64,000 bases of DNA from Hyalangium gracile (GCF_020103725.1 NZ_JAHXBG010000015.1:124001-188000), one strand, 5' to 3'; positions 1-9,411 are shown, counted from the first letter of the stretch. Notes: generated by a model from the sequence alone, not told the origin. Numbers and translations: made by a program.

Positions 1-78
1 CTGCACGAAGCCCAGCCCGGCGATGAGCGGCACCGTCACCGCCACCGCCGTGAGCGCCAGGCGCAGCCGCAGCTTCAC
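1..78 (-). CDS. Sensor histidine kinase, N-terminal fragment cut by window edge
   Basis: A reading frame starts at a GTG (78..76) and runs off the left edge. The 26 visible residues are a basic start (MKLRLRLAL) followed by a hydrophobic stretch (TAVAVTVPLIAGLGFVQ), as expected for the first membrane helix of a sensor kinase. The GTG overlaps the TGA of the upstream response regulator in a GTGA arrangement, which implies translational coupling. The kinase identity is inferred only from this position behind an OmpR-type regulator; no catalytic domain lies in the window. Confidence 0.6.
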   Translation of the reverse strand, partial: MKLRLRLALTAVAVTVPLIAGLGFVQ

Positions 79-749
79 GAGCCATCCCCAGGCACGAGCC
101 GATACCCCACCCCCCACACCGTCTCCACGCACTGCACGGGGCTGAGCTTGCGCCGCAGCCGCGACACATGGACGTCCAGCGTGCGCTCCGTCCCCTCCCG
201 CTCCGGATCCAGCACGTGCTCGACCAGCCACTGCCGCGTCACCGCCTCGCGAGGCCGCCGGGCCAGCGCCGCCAGCAGCTCGAACTCCACCCGCGTCAGC
301 TCCACCACCCGGCCCTGCACCCGCACCTCCCGGGCCTGGAAGTCGAGCCGCAGCGGGCCCACCTCCACGACGGCCTCCTCCTTCTGGAGCGAGGGCCGGC
401 GAAGGCGCGCACGCACGCGCTCGACGAACTCCTCCGGCCAGAAGGGCTTGGTCATGTAGTCATCCGCCCCGAGCTTCAGCGAGCGCACCTTGTCCAGCGT
501 GTCATTGCGCGCGCTGAGGATGAGGACAGGCACCTCGGAGAAGCCTCGGATGGCCTTGAGCATGTCCAGGCCGTACGTCCCCGGCAGCATCAGATCGAGC
601 ACCACGAGGCTCACGTCCGGCAACTCACCCGCCATGAGGCTCCGGCCCTCCTTCCACCACAGGGGCTCGAAGCCCGCGCCGCGCAGGTGCTCCACGATCT
701 GAGCGCCCAGCTGCGGGTCGTCCTCCACCAACAGGATTCGCTCCCCCAT
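75..749 (-). CDS. OmpR/PhoB-family response regulator
   Basis: DNA-binding response regulator of 224 residues. The receiver domain covers roughly residues 1-115, with acidic pocket D10/D11, phospho-acceptor D52 (VVLDLMLP), switch S79 and K101 (MTKPF). A winged-helix Trans_reg_C domain follows (about 128-220), with RTLDVHVSRLRRKL recognition helix and a terminal WGVGYRL wing. I chose the ATG at 749 because it gives MGERILLVEDD and has a GGAGGAGG ribosome site just upstream; a frame-consistent ATG at 815 would add 22 non-homologous residues. It is coupled to the histidine kinase downstream and diverges from a lipoprotein gene. A PmrA-like direct repeat at 817-836 may be its own binding site. 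Confidence 0.93.
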   Translation of the reverse strand: MGERILLVEDDPQLGAQIVEHLRGAGFEPLWWKEGRSLMAGELPDVSLVVLDLMLPGTYGLDMLKAIRGFSEVPVLILSARNDTLDKVRSLKLGADDYMTKPFWPEEFVERVRARLRRPSLQKEEAVVEVGPLRLDFQAREVRVQGRVVELTRVEFELLAALARRPREAVTRQWLVEHVLDPEREGTERTLDVHVSRLRRKLSPVQCVETVWGVGYRLVPGDGS

Positions 750-816
750 GCCACACCTCCTCCCATCCACTGGCCGCGATGGCGCCGCGAGGGATGGATG
801 GAACCGTACCGCCATC

Positions 817-836
817 TTCGTAAGAGGTTCTTAAGA
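817..836. promoter_or_regulatory. PmrA/OmpR-type tandem box between regulator and lipoprotein
   Basis: The sequence TTCGTAAGA (817-825) is repeated as TTCTTAAGA (828-836) exactly 11 bp later with one mismatch. Written as half-sites it is CGTAAG-N5-CTTAAG, close to the PmrA consensus CTTAAG-N5-CTTAAG. OmpR-family regulators bind such head-to-tail repeats one helical turn apart. It lies in the 168-bp divergent region between the response regulator and a lipoprotein, so autoregulation and control of the lipoprotein are plausible inferences. Confidence 0.6.
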
Positions 837-917
837 TCCAGCCACTACCTTGAACATGGGACGCCGAGGGGCCGGTGGCGCTTCCCGGAAGTACCTGTTC
901 CTCACCAGGAGCGTGTC

Positions 918-1919
918 ATGAAGTTCAAGGTACACATCGTTGCCACGGCCGCACTGCTCGCGACCGGTTGTGCGCAGGAAGACGTCACCGAGAACGCCAC
1001 GGTTACCGCCGCGGCCGCCATCACCGAGGCTCAGTCCACCGAGGTGCCCGTCCAGCTACAGCTGGCCATGGTGAACACCCGGCCCGTGGACCTCCGCCGG
1101 TGGACTCACGAGGGCCTCCAGTGCGACACGACGCCCACGAACACCCAGGTGGAAGTCTGCGGCAAGGAGTACCCCTCGGAGATCCACCTGGACTGGAGCG
1201 GCTGCCAGCTCCAGGGCTTCAAGCGCGAGGGTCGCCGAGGCCCCCCGCCCGCCCGAGACGGAAGCCCCCTCTCGAGCGGCGGAGGAGCCACCCGCTCCCC
1301 CGTCACCTCCACTGGAAAGGTGGACGTGGTGAGCACCACCACCGCGCAGGCGGCCTGCAGCGAGAGCACGCGGCTCGACGTCCAGCAGGAGGCCTCCTTC
1401 AACATCCAGCACACCCAGGAGGACGGTGAGCTCACCACGATCTCCGGCACCGTGACGTCCAGCAACTCCCACACCCAGGCCTCCGGCCCCCTGAGCCAGT
1501 CGAGCACCTTCGACACCACCCGGACGCGGGTGGACGCCTCCGGGAACACCGTCGACAGCGTACGCCTCACCGGGACGCTGGAGTCCTCCTTCAGCCAGTC
1601 CGAGGACGCGCGCACGCACACGAGCAACGGCACGCTGACGATGATCCAGGCCGATGGCAGTCACTCGACGGTGACGCTGACGGACGTGGTGCGGGTGCCC
1701 CGAGAGACGTGCGACTGGCCCATCTCCGGCAAGATCGCGCGCATCATCGACGGAGGCGCGAGCGTGCTCGTGTTCGGCCCCGAGTGCGGCCAGGCCACGC
1801 TCGATGGTGAGGCCATCACCCTGCCCTCGCACGGCGGTCCCGGTGGCCCGTGCGGCCGCGGTGACCAGGATGCCGGCGGTCGCGGAGGGCCGGGCGGCAG
1901 GATGGGCGGAGGGCGCTGA
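918..1919 (+). CDS. Putative secreted lipoprotein of unknown function
   Basis: Protein of 333 residues that I do not recognise. A signal peptide (MKFKVHIVATAALLATGC) ends in a lipobox-like ATGC with C18, suggesting export and lipid attachment. The middle (about residues 120-270) is Ser/Thr-rich and beta-like, with many TSS, STFDTTRT and SSFSQSED stretches. The C-terminus is a Gly-rich low-complexity tail (GGPGGPCGRGDQDAGGRGG...). The start ATG is preceded by AGGAG at 907-911. It is transcribed divergently from the OmpR-type regulator and sits next to a PmrA-like box, which suggests it belongs to that regulon, perhaps in envelope stress or metal sensing; this is inference. Confidence 0.75.
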   Translation: MKFKVHIVATAALLATGCAQEDVTENATVTAAAAITEAQSTEVPVQLQLAMVNTRPVDLRRWTHEGLQCDTTPTNTQVEVCGKEYPSEIHLDWSGCQLQGFKREGRRGPPPARDGSPLSSGGGATRSPVTSTGKVDVVSTTTAQAACSESTRLDVQQEASFNIQHTQEDGELTTISGTVTSSNSHTQASGPLSQSSTFDTTRTRVDASGNTVDSVRLTGTLESSFSQSEDARTHTSNGTLTMIQADGSHSTVTLTDVVRVPRETCDWPISGKIARIIDGGASVLVFGPECGQATLDGEAITLPSHGGPGGPCGRGDQDAGGRGGPGGRMGGGR

Positions 1920-1949
1920 TTCGCTGAACCGCTGAACCGGGCCGGGAGG

Positions 1950-1984
1950 AGCCGGACGTGGCGTAGGGGTTACCACGTCCGGCT
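1950..1984. terminator. Convergent hairpin terminator
   Basis: A perfect 12-bp inverted repeat, AGCCGGACGTGG (1950-1961) and CCACGTCCGGCT (1973-1984), with an 11-nt loop. It lies in the 78-bp gap between two convergent lipoprotein genes. No long T-run is present on either side, so efficiency is uncertain. Confidence 0.65.
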
Positions 1985-1997
1985 TCGCTGTCCCGGC

Positions 1998-2756
1998 TCA
2001 GGGCTTCTCTTCGGAAGGCACTTCACCCGTCAGCACGCAGATGAGTGCGACGGGATCGCACTTCACCGGGAAGATTGGGTTGATGCCCGAGCCGCGCAGC
2101 CGGCCCACGCTGAAGTCCGGGTACGGATCGCACGCCGCCTCGTTGGGCTTGCCGCCACTGGCGCATCTCACCACGGGCCAGATGCCCTTCACGCGGTACT
2201 CCGCGCTGCAGCCGTTCTCCGTGTAGCGCAGGTCCGCGACGAACTGCGTCCCGGGGATCGCCGGCGTGTTGTAGATGCGCAGGTTGGACCACTCGTAGCG
2301 GAAGCTCTGGGCCGGCTGACTGTCGGCCTCGGGCACATCGAGGCTCGAGGCCGACAGCTCCGGCACGTCGCAGAAGTTGTCCTCGCCCGGGGACTCGGAC
2401 GCCAGCGCCCCCACCGAGTACGGCTTGCCCAGCGCCTCGAGGTTGTCCTCGGGGGCGTAGTCCTCCGCCAGCCCTCCCAGCCGGGTCGTGCGGATCGCCA
2501 CGGTGTCCGGCGCGGCGGGATCCTGGCTGAAGTACTTCTGCAGGCCCACCGGCTCCGCCGTCAACAGCGTGCACGGCCGGTCGGGGTTCGCCGTCCCTTC
2601 CTTCAACGTATAGGTGGCGGCGAACGAGCCGGTGGAGCCGTCCGACACGGCCCGAGCCACCGAGCACTGCCGCTCCGGATCCTGGGTGTTGCACGCGCTC
2701 AGCACGGTGGCCATGGCCACCGCGCCCACGCTCAGTCCCATCAGTTCACGCTTCAT
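1998..2756 (-). CDS. Lipoprotein paired with TonB-dependent receptor
   Basis: Lipoprotein of 252 residues with a clear signal peptide and lipobox (MKRELMGLSVGAVAMATVLSAC, C22). I do not recognise a named domain. Seven cysteines in the mature part (CSVARAV, PCTLL, NFCDV, ENGCS, VRCAS, EAACD, KCDPVALICV) suggest disulfide bonds outside the cytoplasm. It starts 24 bp downstream of the TonB-dependent receptor gene, so the two are almost certainly co-transcribed. By analogy with SusD-like or other receptor-associated lipoproteins it may bind the receptor substrate at the cell surface, but no SusD similarity is visible and the role is inferred from position only. Confidence 0.75.
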   Translation of the reverse strand: MKRELMGLSVGAVAMATVLSACNTQDPERQCSVARAVSDGSTGSFAATYTLKEGTANPDRPCTLLTAEPVGLQKYFSQDPAAPDTVAIRTTRLGGLAEDYAPEDNLEALGKPYSVGALASESPGEDNFCDVPELSASSLDVPEADSQPAQSFRYEWSNLRIYNTPAIPGTQFVADLRYTENGCSAEYRVKGIWPVVRCASGGKPNEAACDPYPDFSVGRLRGSGINPIFPVKCDPVALICVLTGEVPSEEKP

Positions 2757-2780
2757 GGCAGGTGTTCTCCGGGCAGCAGG

Positions 2781-5700
2781 CTAGAAGCTGATCTTCGCGC
2801 CGAGGCGGATGGACCGCGGCGACTGGTAGGCGATCGGCCGCTTGAAGTTGGGGTTGACCTCATTCGGGGTGATGGGCTTGTCGTTGGCGGTCGCGATCAC
2901 CCTGCAGTTGCCGCCCTCCACCCGGCAGGCCTCCACGTCCGCCAGCTTCTCCCCGTTCTCCAGGGCGTACACGCGGGTGAAGGTGAAGCTCTGGTCCACC
3001 GCCGTGTACTGCTGGAAGTTGAAGACGTTGAAGACATCCAGCGAGAGGCTCAGCACCATGTCCCGCGCGAGCTTCTGGTTGAAGCCCACGTGCGTGTCGA
3101 TGTCGTGCACCCACGGCAGGCGCCCGGCGGTGCCGCGCGGCAGGATGAACGTCTCCGCGCCGCTGCGACGCGGGTGCGCTCCCAGCACGTTGATCACCGT
3201 CCCGGAGCGGCCACGGTAGCTGGCGCCGAGGTTGAGGCTCGTGGCGTTGCCGAAGGCGATCTCGCGCGCCCCGTAGGCCTTGACGTTGTGCGTGCGGTCG
3301 CCGGGCAGCAGGCCGTACCGGTTGGTCGTCAGCGAGAGCAGATCGAAGTCGCGCGTCAGGTTGGGCGACAGCTGGCCGGTGTCCGCGCGGAACAGGCCCG
3401 AGTAGTTCCCCTGCAGCCGCGACCAGGTGTAGCTGGCCTGGGCGAGCCACTGGTTGGAGAAGTTCTTCTGGTAGTAGAGCGACACCCCGTCGTACTTGCG
3501 CACGGCCCGCGGGAAGTCCGTCGAGTACCCCTTGCCGGGGTTGCCGATGAAGAAGGTGCTGCCGTCATCCCGGCTCATGTCCTCGATGACGTCGTTGAGC
3601 GTGCGCCGGGTGTACGTCAGGCCCAGGCGGCCCAGGAGCAGCTCGTACTCACCGCCGACGACGATCTCGTCCATGGACTGGGGCTTGATGTCGGGGTCCA
3701 CGGGCACGCGATCGCCGCCCTCCACGTTCCAGAACTGGTTGGGGCTCTCGTCGTTGCCGATGGCCTGGCGGTACTCGTTGCTGGCGCAGGCCGTCCGCAG
3801 GGACACCGGATCGGCCGGGTTGCACGCCGGCGCGTCATAGGTGGCCGACATGAGCTGCTGCTGCGGGAACGAGAGGTCCGCCATGTCCAGCGTCATGCTC
3901 TCGTAGAAGCGCGCGAAGTTGACGAAGAGCTTGGAGCGGCCCTGCTGGGTGGGATCGTAGATGACGCCCAGGCGCGGGGACCACTGGTTGGGCAGATAGA
4001 GCCCCACCTTCCCGTCCAGCCCCCACACGGTCTGCGCGTCGTAGCGGACACCGACGTTGGCGGTGAACTTGTCGAGCACCGTCCAGCTGTCCTGGATGAA
4101 GCCACCCACCGTCATGGACTTGGAGGTGCCCTCCTTCGTCTCCAGGAAGACGGGCTGGTCCGGCGCGTCCAGGTAGCCGTACTGGGTGGAGCTGAACCAG
4201 CACGTGCCGTTGGTGCACTCCGTCCAGGGCGTCAGGCCGGTGCGCGCGCGGTTGTTGTAGAAGCTCAGCCGCTCCAGATCGAGGCCGGCCTTCACCACGT
4301 GGTGGCCCCGCCACTGGAAGAGGTAGGTGCCCAGCACCTTGCCCTGGATGCGATCCAGCTTCTGGATGCTGATGGTGCCGGGGCCTCCCGTCGAGTACGC
4401 GCTCACCGGGCAGCGCGTCGCGCGGCGGTCCGTCGTGGTGTCGGTGGGCAGCAGCTCCACCGGCGAGTCACACACCGACGGATCGGGAATCTCCTCGAAC
4501 TCGGTGATGCTGTGGAAGTCCCGCCCCACGTCGCCCAGCCTCGTGGCCGGACTGCGGGTGCGCCGGTAGTTGATGCGCGGCATGCTCGACAGGCCCTCGC
4601 CCGAGTTCAGCCCCGAGTCATCCGACGGGAGGATCGTGTCCTCCTGGTGGTGCCAGCCCACCGTGGCGTCGACGAGCAGCTTCTTGCCGAAGAACGAGGA
4701 GGACTGCTTGGCCACCAGGTCCATCGCGTCGTTGCTGCGCAGGGTGGCGATGGAGTCATAGGAGCCCTGCACGAAGCCGGTGCAGGACAGGCCGGCGCAC
4801 ACCTCGGGGTCGCCGTCGTCGCTGAAGGAGTACTTGCCCCGCCCGCCCGACGAGCGCGGCGTGCCGAACACGGAGACCGAGAGGTTGTGGTCCGGGTTGA
4901 AGGCGTAGGTCAGCTTGGCCGTGTACTGCAGGCTCCGCTCGTCCGCGAAGCGCTGGGTCTGGGTGCCCTCGATGGGCGTGGCCAGCACGTACTTCGTCGC
5001 GGGATCCACCCGCGCGGCGCCCACGGAGTTGCAGCCGTTGGGCACATCCACCGCGGTGCAGATGTCCAGCGTGCTGAGCTGGCGCTCCACCTGGATGCGG
5101 TTGAAGGACGGCGCCACGCCCACGTAGAACCAGAACTTGTCCTTGAGGATGGGGCCGCCGAGATCGAAGCCGAAGTCTCCCAGGTTCCACGGCTTGCCCT
5201 GGGCGCTGATGACGGAGCCCGCCTGGAGGATCGCCGTGCCCGACTCCTGCATGAAGCCCGGGGCCACGTTGGCGAAGACGGAGCCGTGGAACTCGTTGGA
5301 GCCGGACTTGGTGACGACGTTGAGGATGCCACCGGTGGAGCGGCCATACTCGGGCATGTAGCCGCTGGTGATGACGTTGACCTCCTGGACGAACTCCACG
5401 GACAGCGGCGTGCCCACCGTGCCCACGCTGGGATCGTTCACGGACAGGCCGTCCACGACGTACTGGCTCTCCGGCGAGCTGCTGCCGCTGACGCTCACGC
5501 CGTAGCGGTCCGAGACGGCGCCGGGGGCCAGCTCGGCCAGCGACTCGAAGGAGCGCGACGCCGAGCCCTTGCTGCCCGGGCGGATGACGGCCACGTTGCG
5601 CAGGAACTCCTCGTCCACGCTGATGCCCACCGCGCTGGAGCCGACGTCCACGGTGAACGGCTGGCTGGAGATCTCGATCACCTCACTGAGGTTCTCCGGG

Positions 5701-6032
5701 AGCAGCTCGACGTTGACGCGGATGGTGCGGTCGATGCGCAGCGCGACCTCCGAGCGCGCGAAGGGCTTGAACTCCGCGGCCTCCACGCGGAGCGTGTACT
5801 GCCCCGGCGGCAGCTGCGAGATGCGGTAGGCGCCCGCGGCATCCGTGACGACGACCCGCTCGCCCTGGAGCTGGGGTGCGGTGGCCGTGATGACGGCGTC
5901 CGCGATCGGCTGCTTGGACTCCGCGCTGACGACGGTGCCGATGATGACCGAGTTGCCCTGGGCGAGCGCCCCGGACCCCAGCAGCATGGCGACGAGACAC
6001 AGGCCCCGAGCCAGATACGCACGTTTCGACAA
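2781..6032 (-). CDS. Oar-like TonB-dependent receptor with carboxypeptidase-regulatory domain
   Basis: Large outer-membrane receptor of 1083 residues. A signal peptide (SKRAYLARGLCLVAMLLGSGALAQG) is followed by a CarboxypepD_reg beta-sandwich (about 25-110, SVIIGTVVSAESKQPIADAVITATA), a plug domain (QYVVDGLSVNDPS, YGRSTGGILNVVTKSGSNEFHG) and a long beta-barrel ending in LGAKISF with the terminal Phe needed for barrel assembly. This architecture matches the Oar family, known in Myxococcus for development and protein export. I chose a TTG start at 6032 because GGAGGGG lies 7 nt upstream and it directly yields the signal peptide; an ATG at 6161 would put 43 unrelated residues in front. It heads an operon with the lipoprotein at 1998-2756. 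Confidence 0.88.
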   Translation of the reverse strand: MSKRAYLARGLCLVAMLLGSGALAQGNSVIIGTVVSAESKQPIADAVITATAPQLQGERVVVTDAAGAYRISQLPPGQYTLRVEAAEFKPFARSEVALRIDRTIRVNVELLPENLSEVIEISSQPFTVDVGSSAVGISVDEEFLRNVAVIRPGSKGSASRSFESLAELAPGAVSDRYGVSVSGSSSPESQYVVDGLSVNDPSVGTVGTPLSVEFVQEVNVITSGYMPEYGRSTGGILNVVTKSGSNEFHGSVFANVAPGFMQESGTAILQAGSVISAQGKPWNLGDFGFDLGGPILKDKFWFYVGVAPSFNRIQVERQLSTLDICTAVDVPNGCNSVGAARVDPATKYVLATPIEGTQTQRFADERSLQYTAKLTYAFNPDHNLSVSVFGTPRSSGGRGKYSFSDDGDPEVCAGLSCTGFVQGSYDSIATLRSNDAMDLVAKQSSSFFGKKLLVDATVGWHHQEDTILPSDDSGLNSGEGLSSMPRINYRRTRSPATRLGDVGRDFHSITEFEEIPDPSVCDSPVELLPTDTTTDRRATRCPVSAYSTGGPGTISIQKLDRIQGKVLGTYLFQWRGHHVVKAGLDLERLSFYNNRARTGLTPWTECTNGTCWFSSTQYGYLDAPDQPVFLETKEGTSKSMTVGGFIQDSWTVLDKFTANVGVRYDAQTVWGLDGKVGLYLPNQWSPRLGVIYDPTQQGRSKLFVNFARFYESMTLDMADLSFPQQQLMSATYDAPACNPADPVSLRTACASNEYRQAIGNDESPNQFWNVEGGDRVPVDPDIKPQSMDEIVVGGEYELLLGRLGLTYTRRTLNDVIEDMSRDDGSTFFIGNPGKGYSTDFPRAVRKYDGVSLYYQKNFSNQWLAQASYTWSRLQGNYSGLFRADTGQLSPNLTRDFDLLSLTTNRYGLLPGDRTHNVKAYGAREIAFGNATSLNLGASYRGRSGTVINVLGAHPRRSGAETFILPRGTAGRLPWVHDIDTHVGFNQKLARDMVLSLSLDVFNVFNFQQYTAVDQSFTFTRVYALENGEKLADVEACRVEGGNCRVIATANDKPITPNEVNPNFKRPIAYQSPRSIRLGAKISF

Positions 6033-6220
6033 GTCGACCCCTCCGGAAATGGCGGGCGCACTTTGTCTCAAAGCGGACGGAAGCCCAAATCCCATCTGAG
6101 GACCGGTGGAAAAAGGGAAGTTGGGATGCGCTGCGGCAACGCCGGAGCGAAAGAGCCACACCCCTGGTGAGGCTCTGCTGGTACATCCAGGGCTCCACCA
6201 CCCCTCCGAGGAGCCCGGGC

Positions 6221-8386
6221 ATGGCCAAGCGCGCCTCCAACGGCCGAGGCAGCCAGAAGACCATCGAGCGAGACGTCATCCCCGAGGGGGTGGACGTGCC
6301 GGACCGGGCGCTGTTCTTCAACCGGGAGCTGTCCTGGCTGGCCTTCAACGATCGGGTGCTGCAGCTGGCCGAGGGCAGCTCGGTGCCGCTGATGGAGCGC
6401 GTGAAGTTCTGCGCCATCTACGCGCGCAACCTGGATGAGTTCTTCATGATCCGGGTGGCCCGACTGCACGAGCAGCACCGCGCGGGCGTCTCCCGGCTGG
6501 TGCCGGATGGGGCCACGCCGGGAGAGACGCTCGACAAGCTGCACGAGGGCATCCGGGCCCAGGGGCGGCGTCACAGCGACTGCTTCGAGCGGGTGCTGCG
6601 TCCGGCGCTGGCGGAGAAGGGCCTGCGCATCCTCTCCATGAAGGAGCTGGACACGGAGGCGCGGGCGCAGATGGACCAGCGCTTCCGCGAGCAGATCTTC
6701 CCGGTGCTGACGCCCCTGGCGATCGGGCTGGGACGGCACTTCCCGTACATCTCCAACCTCTCGGTGAGCCTGGCGGTGCTGCTGAGGGATCCGGTGGCGG
6801 AGGTGGAGAACGTGGCGCGGGTGAAGGTGCCCAAGGAGCTGCTGCCGCGCTTCGTGCCGCTCAAGAGCGGAGGCGGGACGGCGTTCGTGCCGCTCGAGGA
6901 CATCATCGCCTGCCACCTGGGCACGCTGTTTCCCGGCATGGAGGTGCTGGACTACGGGCTGTTCCGGGTGACGCGGGACGCGGACTTCACGGTGTCCGAG
7001 GACGCCGAGGATCTGCTGGTGGCGGTGCAGGACGAGCTGCGCCAGCGCCGCTTCGGGGACGTCATCCGCCTGGAGCTTCAGGCGGGGATGAACCGGAAGC
7101 TGTGCGAGCCGCTGGTGGAGGCGCTCGGGCTGGAGCCTCGGCAGGTGTACGAGGAGCAGGGGCTGCTGGCGCTGGCGGATCTGCACGCGGTGGTGTCCAC
7201 GCCGGGCTTCTCCGAGCTGAGGGATCCGCCGTGGACGCCCGTCACCCAGCCCCGGCTGCGCCCGGACCCGGACGCGGAGGGCGGCACGACGGTGATGGCG
7301 GCGATGCGCCGGGGCGATCTGCTGGTGCACCACCCCTACGAGTCCTTCACCACCTCGGTGGAGCGCTTCGTGACGGAGGCGGTGGAGGATCCGGACGTCC
7401 TGGCCATCAAGCAGACGGTGTACCGCACGTCGGACAAGTCACCGCTGGTGCCGGCGCTGATCCGCGCCACGGAGGGCGGCAAGCAGGCGGTGTGCATGGT
7501 GGAGCTCAAGGCCCGCTTCGACGAGCGCACCAACATCCAGTGGGCGCTGGCGCTGGAGGAGGCGGGCGTGCACGTGGTCTACGGCATCCCCGGGCTGAAG
7601 ACGCACGCCAAGGCGATCCTGATCGTCCGCCGCGAGGGAGAGAAGATCCGCCACTACGTGCACATCGGCACGGGCAACTACAACCCGAAGACGGCGCGGC
7701 TCTACACGGACATGGGGCTGTTCACCACGGACCCGGAGCTGGGCGCGGACGTGGCGGACCTGTTCAACTACCTGACGGGGTTCGCGCGCCCGCAGACCTT
7801 CCGCAAGCTGCTGGTGGCGCCCATCAACCTGCGCGAGGGGCTGCTCGCGGAGGTCCGCCGCACGGTGGCCGCGCACTCGAAGGACAAGCCCGCGCGCATC
7901 CAGATGAAGATGAACGCGCTGGTGGATCCGGTGATGATCCGGGCGCTGTACGACGCCTCGCGCGCGGGCGTGAAGGTGGACCTCAATGTGCGAGGGATCT
8001 GCTGCCTGCGTCCCGGGGTGCCCGGGGTGTCGGAGAACATCCGGGTGGTGTCGCTCCTGGGACGCTTCCTGGAGCACCCACGCATCTATCTGTTCGAGCG
8101 CGGCGGCGAGGCGCGCTGCTTCATCGGCTCGGCGGACCTGATGCCGCGCAACCTGGACCACCGCGTGGAGGCGCTGGCGCCCGTGGAGGACGCGCAGCTG
8201 CTGGCCCAGGTGCGCGACGTGCTCGAGCGGTGCTTCGCGGACAACACCCACGCCTGGGAGCTCGCGGCGGACGGCACCTGGCGCCGCCGCAAGCAGCAGG
8301 ACGGAGAGAAGCGCTGGGCTCAGGGCGAGCTGATGGAACGCGCGGTGCGGCTGGCACAGGCCGCCACGGGCCGCCCGATGCCTTGA
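6221..8386 (+). CDS. ppk1: Polyphosphate kinase 1
   Basis: Cytoplasmic enzyme that reversibly transfers the gamma-phosphate of ATP onto inorganic polyphosphate. It has 721 residues, normal for PPK1. The N-terminal domain begins FFNRELSWLAFNDRVLQLA, the classic PPK1 opening. The phospholipase-D-like catalytic half contains GLKTHAKAILIVRR with H462 as the likely autophosphorylated histidine, then HIGTGNYNPKTARLYTD and FIGSADLMPRNLDHRVE. The start ATG at 6221 has GAGGAG 7 nt upstream; an in-frame ATG at 6167 lacks such a site. It is transcribed divergently from the Oar-like receptor and ends 13 bp before the convergent epimerase gene, so it appears monocistronic. Confidence 0.95.
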   Translation: MAKRASNGRGSQKTIERDVIPEGVDVPDRALFFNRELSWLAFNDRVLQLAEGSSVPLMERVKFCAIYARNLDEFFMIRVARLHEQHRAGVSRLVPDGATPGETLDKLHEGIRAQGRRHSDCFERVLRPALAEKGLRILSMKELDTEARAQMDQRFREQIFPVLTPLAIGLGRHFPYISNLSVSLAVLLRDPVAEVENVARVKVPKELLPRFVPLKSGGGTAFVPLEDIIACHLGTLFPGMEVLDYGLFRVTRDADFTVSEDAEDLLVAVQDELRQRRFGDVIRLELQAGMNRKLCEPLVEALGLEPRQVYEEQGLLALADLHAVVSTPGFSELRDPPWTPVTQPRLRPDPDAEGGTTVMAAMRRGDLLVHHPYESFTTSVERFVTEAVEDPDVLAIKQTVYRTSDKSPLVPALIRATEGGKQAVCMVELKARFDERTNIQWALALEEAGVHVVYGIPGLKTHAKAILIVRREGEKIRHYVHIGTGNYNPKTARLYTDMGLFTTDPELGADVADLFNYLTGFARPQTFRKLLVAPINLREGLLAEVRRTVAAHSKDKPARIQMKMNALVDPVMIRALYDASRAGVKVDLNVRGICCLRPGVPGVSENIRVVSLLGRFLEHPRIYLFERGGEARCFIGSADLMPRNLDHRVEALAPVEDAQLLAQVRDVLERCFADNTHAWELAADGTWRRRKQQDGEKRWAQGELMERAVRLAQAATGRPMP

Positions 8387-8399
8387 CGAGCGACGCGCT

Positions 8400-9377
8400 T
8401 CAGGTGCTCGCCACCCGCGCGGCCACGGGCTGAGCGGCGGGCCGCATCGCCGCGAGCGTCTGGCGGATGCCCTCCTCGTAGGGCGTCTTGCGCACCTCTC
8501 CCAGCAGCCCGCGCAGCGCCGAGTCGTCCATCAGCACCGGCGTGGTCTGCAGGTAGTGCATCTCGACGAGCTCGCGCATGAGCGGGTTGAACAGCCCCAG
8601 GGCCCGCACCAGCAGCGGGCCGGCGACGCGGAGCTTCGGAGGGCGCCCCACCTCCGCGAAGATGCGCTCCACGAGCGCTCGCTGCGTGATGACGCCCGCC
8701 CCAGCCAGGTTCCACGTCCGGCCGTAGGCGCGCGGCTCCTGCATGAGCGCGGTGACGACAGGCCCCACGTCGGGGACGAAGACGAACTCATGCGGGGTAT
8801 CGATCGGCCCGATGAGGTTGGCGCGGGTGCCCTCCACGGCGGCCTTGAAGGCGCCGTGAAGCAGGCTGCGCTCGACTCCCGGCCCGTAGAAGTCCGGCAG
8901 CCGCAGGATGGTGGTCTGGAGCCCGCCGCGCCCGTGGGCCTCGAGCACCAGATCCTCCTGCTGCTTGCGCATCTGCCCCTTGAAGGTGTGGGGCTCGCGC
9001 GGGTGCGCCTCGGTGACCTTCTCGGTCTGGGGACGCCCGAAGGGATACACCGTGCCGATCTGCACCAGGCGGGAGACTCCCGCCGCCACTGCCCCCTCGA
9101 TCGTCTGGCGCATGATCACCGGGTGGAGCTTGAACTCCCAGTAGGGCACGCCGACCAGGTAGACGAGCGTGTCCACACCCTGCGCCGCCGCACGCACGGA
9201 GGCGGGCTCGTCCGGGTTCCACGTGACGATCTCCGCCAGGGGATCGGCGCCGAACTCGGCCTGCAGCGAGCCTCTCGAGCGCCCCACCACCCGGTAGGGT
9301 TGGCCGGCTGCCCGCAGCGCCGCTGCCACACTCCTCCCGATAGCTCCCGCTGCTCCAACCAGTGCGACCTTGCCCAT
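8400..9377 (-). CDS. NAD(P)-binding epimerase/reductase family protein
   Basis: Atypical or extended SDR of 325 residues. The N-terminal Rossmann fold starts KVALVGAAGAIGRSV (GxxGxxG motif). The body resembles nucleoside-diphosphate-sugar epimerases (VDTLVYLVGVPYW, RLVQIGTVYPFG, ILRLPDFYGPGVE), but the usual YxxxK is not obvious: the nearest candidate region is YPFGRPQTEKV. Substrate unknown. The ATG at 9377 has GGAG upstream; an earlier ATG at 9419 would extend over the operator. It diverges from a TetR regulator whose two tandem operators lie just in front of this gene, so it is very likely the repressed target. Confidence 0.85.
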   Translation of the reverse strand: MGKVALVGAAGAIGRSVAAALRAAGQPYRVVGRSRGSLQAEFGADPLAEIVTWNPDEPASVRAAAQGVDTLVYLVGVPYWEFKLHPVIMRQTIEGAVAAGVSRLVQIGTVYPFGRPQTEKVTEAHPREPHTFKGQMRKQQEDLVLEAHGRGGLQTTILRLPDFYGPGVERSLLHGAFKAAVEGTRANLIGPIDTPHEFVFVPDVGPVVTALMQEPRAYGRTWNLAGAGVITQRALVERIFAEVGRPPKLRVAGPLLVRALGLFNPLMRELVEMHYLQTTPVLMDDSALRGLLGEVRKTPYEEGIRQTLAAMRPAAQPVAARVAST

Positions 9378-9411
9378 GACCTGCTCCTTCTTTCGAACAC
9401 CCAAGAGAAGA

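Noticed and set aside
3090-6170. Plus-strand open frame of 1026 codons opposite the TonB-dependent receptor
   Set aside because: It is the antisense shadow of a clear receptor gene in high-GC DNA; its translation is rich in Arg, Ala, Gly and Val with no domain.
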